Shown: one piece after another, positions 61,232 through 64,000 of the stretch
How the letters are laid out: each line of letters opens with the position of its first letter
Position numbering within the stretch: the stretch's first letter is position 1
Assembly: GCA_037482015.1 (NCBI GenBank)
Contig: JBBFKT010000001.1
Coordinates: 310,001-374,000, forward strand
DNA from: Thermodesulforhabdaceae bacterium
GTDB taxonomy: Bacteria > Desulfobacterota > Syntrophobacteria > Syntrophobacterales > Thermodesulforhabdaceae
Length of the DNA stretch: 64,000 nucleotides
Direction: 5' to 3'
Position numbers and translations under genes: made by a program
Notes under the pieces: model-generated
What the model was told of the DNA's origin: nothing
The model's input: the letters and a program-made list of their open reading frames with translations, nothing else
The model's database searches: none

Positions 61232-61888
61232 TTATATCTCATTAAGGATAACAATTCTAGCATCAACCACAAGAACCTCATCCTGGGTTGCAACTATGGG
61301 ATTTAGGTCTATTTCTTTGAAGGATGGTTTTTCGTAAGCCCATTTAGAAAATCGGTTCAGGAACTGAACTACCATCTTTTCTTCTACGGGTGGTAGATGT
61401 CTAAAGCCTCGTTTAAGCTTTTCCCAGCCTTTCATTTTTCTGCACATGGAGAGGATATCTCTTTCGGAAGCAGGCAGCAGAAGAAAGTTAACTTCTTCGA
61501 ATAATTCAACAAAGATGCCCCCAAGTCCGAAGCTGAGCACGGGTCCGAATTGAGCGTCTCTTATAAATCCCGCAAAAAATTCCACTCCTTTAGGTGCCAT
61601 GGGTTCAATGACAATTTGAGCTTCGGGATCAAGATGTTTGCGGAGATGGTCAAGCTCAGAGAATGCTTCTTTGAGGGTTTCCTCTGAAGATATGCCAACT
61701 TTAACTCCTCCAATATCACTTTTGTGAGAATAACGGCGAGATACCAGCTTCAAAACGACCGGGTAGGACAATCTGTCAGCTTCTCCTTTGGTTTCCTCCC
61801 AGGTCTTAACGGCACGGGAAGGAACAACCGGAAATCCTTCATCGGCGAGCATTTTTTTTGCTTCCAGCATGTCTAATATTAGAGCCAT
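61232..61888 (-). CDS. acyl-CoA synthetase (ADP-forming) beta subunit, ATP-grasp
   Basis: About 218 residues: MALILDMLEAKKMLADEGFPVVPSRAVKTWEE, VVLKLVSRRYSHKSDIGGVKVGI (ATP-grasp Lys), FAGFIRDAQFGPVLSFGLGGIFVELFEEV and EIDLNPIVATQDEVLVVDARI. This is the ATP_grasp_5 half of the Acd/Acs ADP-forming enzyme that makes ATP from acetyl- or acyl-CoA, ADP and phosphate. The ATG at 61888 has GAGGTG eight bases upstream. It starts 20 bases after the alpha gene ends, so both form one complex. Confidence 0.88.
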   Translation of the reverse strand: MALILDMLEAKKMLADEGFPVVPSRAVKTWEETKGEADRLSYPVVLKLVSRRYSHKSDIGGVKVGISSEETLKEAFSELDHLRKHLDPEAQIVIEPMAPKGVEFFAGFIRDAQFGPVLSFGLGGIFVELFEEVNFLLLPASERDILSMCRKMKGWEKLKRGFRHLPPVEEKMVVQFLNRFSKWAYEKPSFKEIDLNPIVATQDEVLVVDARIVILNEI

Positions 61889-61907
61889 TTGTTGCCCACC
61901 TCGTTTT

Positions 61908-63341
61908 TTATAGTTCTTGATCAAGCTTAATTATTCCACGCCTGAAAGCCCTTTTCAGAAGGCTGTTCAAAGCTAGAGCTCCATCTTCCGGGGTAAGATA
62001 TCCGCATAGTCCCAGACGAGCCATTTCTCTTAGAAGCGGAACCCCTTCCTCAGCGTGAGCAATCATAACAAAGATCATGGATTTTTCTGGATAGCGTTCT
62101 CTAAAGGCTTTCCATTCCATTATGGGTGGTCGAATGAGCGGGTTTATGCCCCAGATAAAGAGATATGCGTCAAAATCCTCTTGAAGCACCTGTTCCATTA
62201 CCGATGCGTAGGTGTTTGGGACAAAGCCTGGTCCTGTTAAGTCTAAAGGATTCTGCAAATCAACAGGGGTATTCTCTCCTATGATTTTCCTTACTCGATT
62301 CAACAAACCCTGAGAAAGTGGAGCAAGATTCCATCCTGCTCTGACAGTTCTATCCATGGCAACGATGGCGGGACCTGCGGTGAATGTCATAATTGCCAGC
62401 TTGTTCCCTTTAGGAAGTGGCACCATACTTAAGGCTTTGGCTGCTACTGCAACATCACGAGCTGATTCTACTTCTACGGCACCGCACTGTTCAAACATGG
62501 CTCGGTAGAGCGCATAATTTCCAGCCATAGCGCCGGTGTGAGTCACAGTGGCTTTAGTTACGGCTTCATGTTTTCCCGCTTTGTAAACAACCACATGGTG
62601 AGACGAGTTGATTTCTGCGAGGACTTCATAAAGTCCACGGGGATATTCCATGCCTTCTATGAATAAACAAAATGTTGTGAGACGGTTATCTTCCCGAAGA
62701 ATAGAAATGTAGTCTTCGAAATCCACGACAGAACGGTTGCCTACCCCTATGAAAAAAGCCGGTTCTATACCGAGACTCTTTATATTTGATGCGATGGTAA
62801 GCCCAACACCACCGCTCTGAGACAAAATTGCTATGGATGGGGAAATGGGAGGCTTAGGGGAAACATCCAGGTGAGCAAAAATAGCATGAATGCCATCCAG
62901 GAAATTGCAAAAGCCCAAAGTATTTGGTCCTATAATGGGAAATTCGTGTTTAACTGCGCTTTCTACCAGGGCTTTTTCTAAACTTTTACCTTCTTCTCCG
63001 CTTATCTCCTTAAATCCTCCTGCCACAATGATTCCTGCAGAGCAGCCGTGCCTTGCGGCTGTGGGTATCATTTCGAGAGCAAGACGATGATTCACAAGGA
63101 AAACCACCAAATCCGGTGGGGGAACAATTTCTTCAAGGCTTTTATAACACTTTATACCCATTATGGAATCGTATTTCGGATTTATTGGGAAAACCGAGCC
63201 CTTGAATGGCCATCTGAGAATATTGTAAAGAGTCCCAAATCCTACGGCGAGTTGATCCGGCGATGCGCCTACCAGGGCTATACTTTTTGCATAAAGAGCC
63301 TTTTTTAATTTCTCTTTCATTACGGAAGAAAGCTTGGTCAT
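61908..63341 (-). CDS. acyl-CoA synthetase (ADP-forming) alpha subunit
   Basis: 477 residues: CoA-binding fold KSIALVGASPDQLAVGFGTLYNILR, ligase domains with GFCNFLDGIHAIFAH, LSQSGGVGLTIASNIKSLG and the phosphohistidine motif VTHTGAMAGNYALYRAMFEQCGAVEVES (His in THTGAMAG). The catalytic His relays phosphate between acyl-phosphate and ADP. Substrate may be acetyl-CoA or another acyl-CoA; energy conservation from thioesters is known for this type. First gene of the acs pair; a 17-bp palindrome (63401-63417) lies in its upstream region. Confidence 0.88.
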   Translation of the reverse strand: MTKLSSVMKEKLKKALYAKSIALVGASPDQLAVGFGTLYNILRWPFKGSVFPINPKYDSIMGIKCYKSLEEIVPPPDLVVFLVNHRLALEMIPTAARHGCSAGIIVAGGFKEISGEEGKSLEKALVESAVKHEFPIIGPNTLGFCNFLDGIHAIFAHLDVSPKPPISPSIAILSQSGGVGLTIASNIKSLGIEPAFFIGVGNRSVVDFEDYISILREDNRLTTFCLFIEGMEYPRGLYEVLAEINSSHHVVVYKAGKHEAVTKATVTHTGAMAGNYALYRAMFEQCGAVEVESARDVAVAAKALSMVPLPKGNKLAIMTFTAGPAIVAMDRTVRAGWNLAPLSQGLLNRVRKIIGENTPVDLQNPLDLTGPGFVPNTYASVMEQVLQEDFDAYLFIWGINPLIRPPIMEWKAFRERYPEKSMIFVMIAHAEEGVPLLREMARLGLCGYLTPEDGALALNSLLKRAFRRGIIKLDQEL

Positions 63342-63400
63342 GGCAATGTTCCTTCTGGGGGGTTGGTTCGTTGACTCTTGTGTTAGATCTAATACGCCTT

Positions 63401-63417
63401 TTGACCAATCCGGTCAA
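63401..63417. promoter_or_regulatory. palindrome upstream of the ADP-forming synthetase
   Basis: TTGACC-AATCC-GGTCAA, a 6-bp inverted repeat, lies about 60 bases before the alpha subunit start and 26 bases before the small ORF on the other strand. It could be an operator for a TetR/GntR-type regulator. No such gene is near. Confidence 0.35.
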
Positions 63418-63442
63418 CGGAAATGCTAAAAGGAGTCAAATC

Positions 63443-63541
63443 GTGAGCATTGTTGCACAGTTGCTCGCAGATTGTTCAGAACTCCTGGAAAGTCTTAAAG
63501 CCTGTATTTGTCAAGCCCAGTGTCCTGCCGCCTTTAGGTGA
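63443..63541 (+). CDS. possible 32-residue Cys-containing peptide
   Basis: GTG start with GGAG seven bases upstream, reading MSIVAQLLADCSELLESLKACICQ and ending in AQCPAAFR. It is short, has four Cys and no relatives I know. It is divergent from the acs genes and upstream of two tRNA genes. The good ribosome site is the only support; it may be a leader peptide or not be translated. Confidence 0.3.
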   Translation: MSIVAQLLADCSELLESLKACICQAQCPAAFR

Positions 63542-63585
63542 ATCGAAAGTCGGTATTGCTTTACTGGCACATTGTCAATAAGTGC

Positions 63586-63615
63586 TTGACTATTCTTGGG
63601 GGCTTCTGGTATGAA
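63586..63615 (+). promoter_or_regulatory. promoter of the tRNA-Gln/tRNA-Glu pair
   Basis: TTGACT and TATGAA separated by 18 bases, about 17 bases before the tRNA-Gln gene. Confidence 0.55.
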
Positions 63616-63631
63616 ATCTATTGTAAATGGT

Positions 63632-63705
63632 TGGGGGATCGTCTAACGGCAGGACGGCGGACTCTGGATCCGCTAGTCTAGGTTCGAATCCTAGTCCCCC
63701 AGCCA
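63632..63705 (+). tRNA. tRNA-Gln (CTG)
   Basis: Acceptor TGGGGGA/TCCCCCA, discriminator G and encoded CCA. D arm GTCT...GGAC, anticodon stem GCGGA/TCCGC with loop CTCTGGA (anticodon CTG), T stem CTAGG-TTCGAAT-CCTAG. All arms close. Confidence 0.95.
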
Positions 63706-63719
63706 TTATTTGTCATTGT

Positions 63720-63795
63720 GGTCCCATCGTCTAGCGGTCTAGGATACTGGCCTCTCACGCCAGAGACACGGGTTCGAGTCCCGTTGGGACTACCA
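63720..63795 (+). tRNA. tRNA-Glu (CTC)
   Basis: Acceptor GGTCCCA/TGGGACT, discriminator A and CCA. Anticodon stem CTGGC/GCCAG with loop CTCTCAC (anticodon CTC), T stem ACGGG-TTCGAGT-CCCGT. It follows tRNA-Gln by 14 bases and both probably come from one transcript. Confidence 0.95.
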
Positions 63796-63810
63796 CCAGA
63801 ACAAGATATC

Positions 63811-63845
63811 AAGCCCTGGCTCGTAAGTCAGGGCTTTTAGTTTTT
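63811..63845 (+). terminator. intrinsic terminator after the tRNA pair
   Basis: AAGCCCTG pairs with CAGGGCTT around GCTCGTAAGT, followed by TTAGTTTTT. Confidence 0.8.
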
Positions 63846-64000
63846 GTGGTAATGGGGATAGATAGCGTCCTTGCTGAATTTCTATTGATGGGCGTTAGAA
63901 GAGCAGGTAAGTAAGTTCTTCAACCACTTTTACTACAGCGATGAATTAAAACCATCATCATTGCCGAATGGATCATAAAATCCACTGTTTATGTAATCAG
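63846..64000. other. unassigned sequence at the window end
   Basis: No ORF, RNA gene or repeat family member can be recognised in these last 155 bases. Confidence 0.5.

Overview
The window looks like chromosome from an anaerobic, Gram-negative, delta-type proteobacterium (Desulfobacterota, Syntrophobacter-like). This is inferred, not proven. The reasons are an acyl-CoA ligase paired with a DUF6125-type protein, MinD-like ATPases with inserted ferredoxins beside NifX-type proteins (as in the ORP clusters of sulfate reducers), class I two-subunit fumarase next to a complete sdhCDAB, split ADP-forming acyl-CoA synthetase, cobalamin genes, an Mla-type outer-membrane lipid transporter and abundant radical-SAM and Fe-S proteins. 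Coding density is high, with many 4-26 nt overlaps and four tail-to-tail overlaps.

Layout. 1-3.8 kb: ftsH-folP-glmM on the minus strand (glmM runs off the window). 4-6.6 kb: DUF6125 protein plus fatty acyl-CoA ligase. 6.8-10.5 kb: ORP-like Fe-S/NifX cluster. 10.5-19.9 kb: HD-GYP response regulator, bioB, a B12-binding radical-SAM enzyme with an XRE-cupin regulator, NifU-like scaffold, FG-GAP exported protein, DUF72 and J-domain proteins. 19.9-26.5 kb: cation/proton antiporter, PAS-GAF-sigma54 activator, ChlI/ChlD-type chelatase. 26.8-32.4 kb: a metal island with NikM, a NikL split into two genes, NikK, an HD phosphohydrolase, a His-tailed SlyD-like protein, a CnrX/anti-sigma/ECF sigma set and a Spy-like protein. 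33-38.3 kb: a divergent DnaA facing an ihf-mlaEFD-lipoprotein operon. 38.4-43 kb: tRNA-Met, thioesterase, murJ, PilZ, cbiET. 43.3-48.2 kb: fumarase alpha/beta and sdhCDAB, closed by a strong terminator. 49-53 kb: SfsA-DUF123 fusion, cob(I)alamin adenosyltransferase, PATAN/receiver protein, aldo/keto reductase. 53.3-56.9 kb: rlmE, yebC, ruvCAB. 57-63.4 kb: DNA methyltransferase, CDP-alcohol phosphatidyltransferase-like protein, KamA-like radical-SAM enzyme, nitroreductase, ADP-forming acyl-CoA synthetase beta and alpha. 63.6-63.8 kb: tRNA-Gln and tRNA-Glu.

The most unusual material lies between genes. A family of non-coding elements (about 100-570 bp) with terminal inverted repeats of the type GAGNGTGTTCNAAAA occurs at 11.8, 21.2, 38.6, 41.8, 48.2 and 58.1 kb. 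Two copies are flanked by 11-bp direct repeats, and one of these sits inside another copy. The elements carry palindromic cores such as GCGACGCATGCGTCGC. Two of them also contain pieces resembling a group II intron: an ORF-less miniature intron with both ends at 21.35-21.71 kb, and a 3'-end (domain V/VI) fragment at 58.15-58.22 kb.

The metal island joins uptake (NikKLM without the usual ATPase and T component), a His-rich chaperone-like protein and a CnrYXH-like sensing module in one run, which suggests coordinated nickel/cobalt homeostasis. The fumarase, succinate dehydrogenase, acyl-CoA ligase, ADP-forming synthetase and B12 genes fit fatty-acid or propionate oxidation with sulfate or a syntrophic partner as electron sink.
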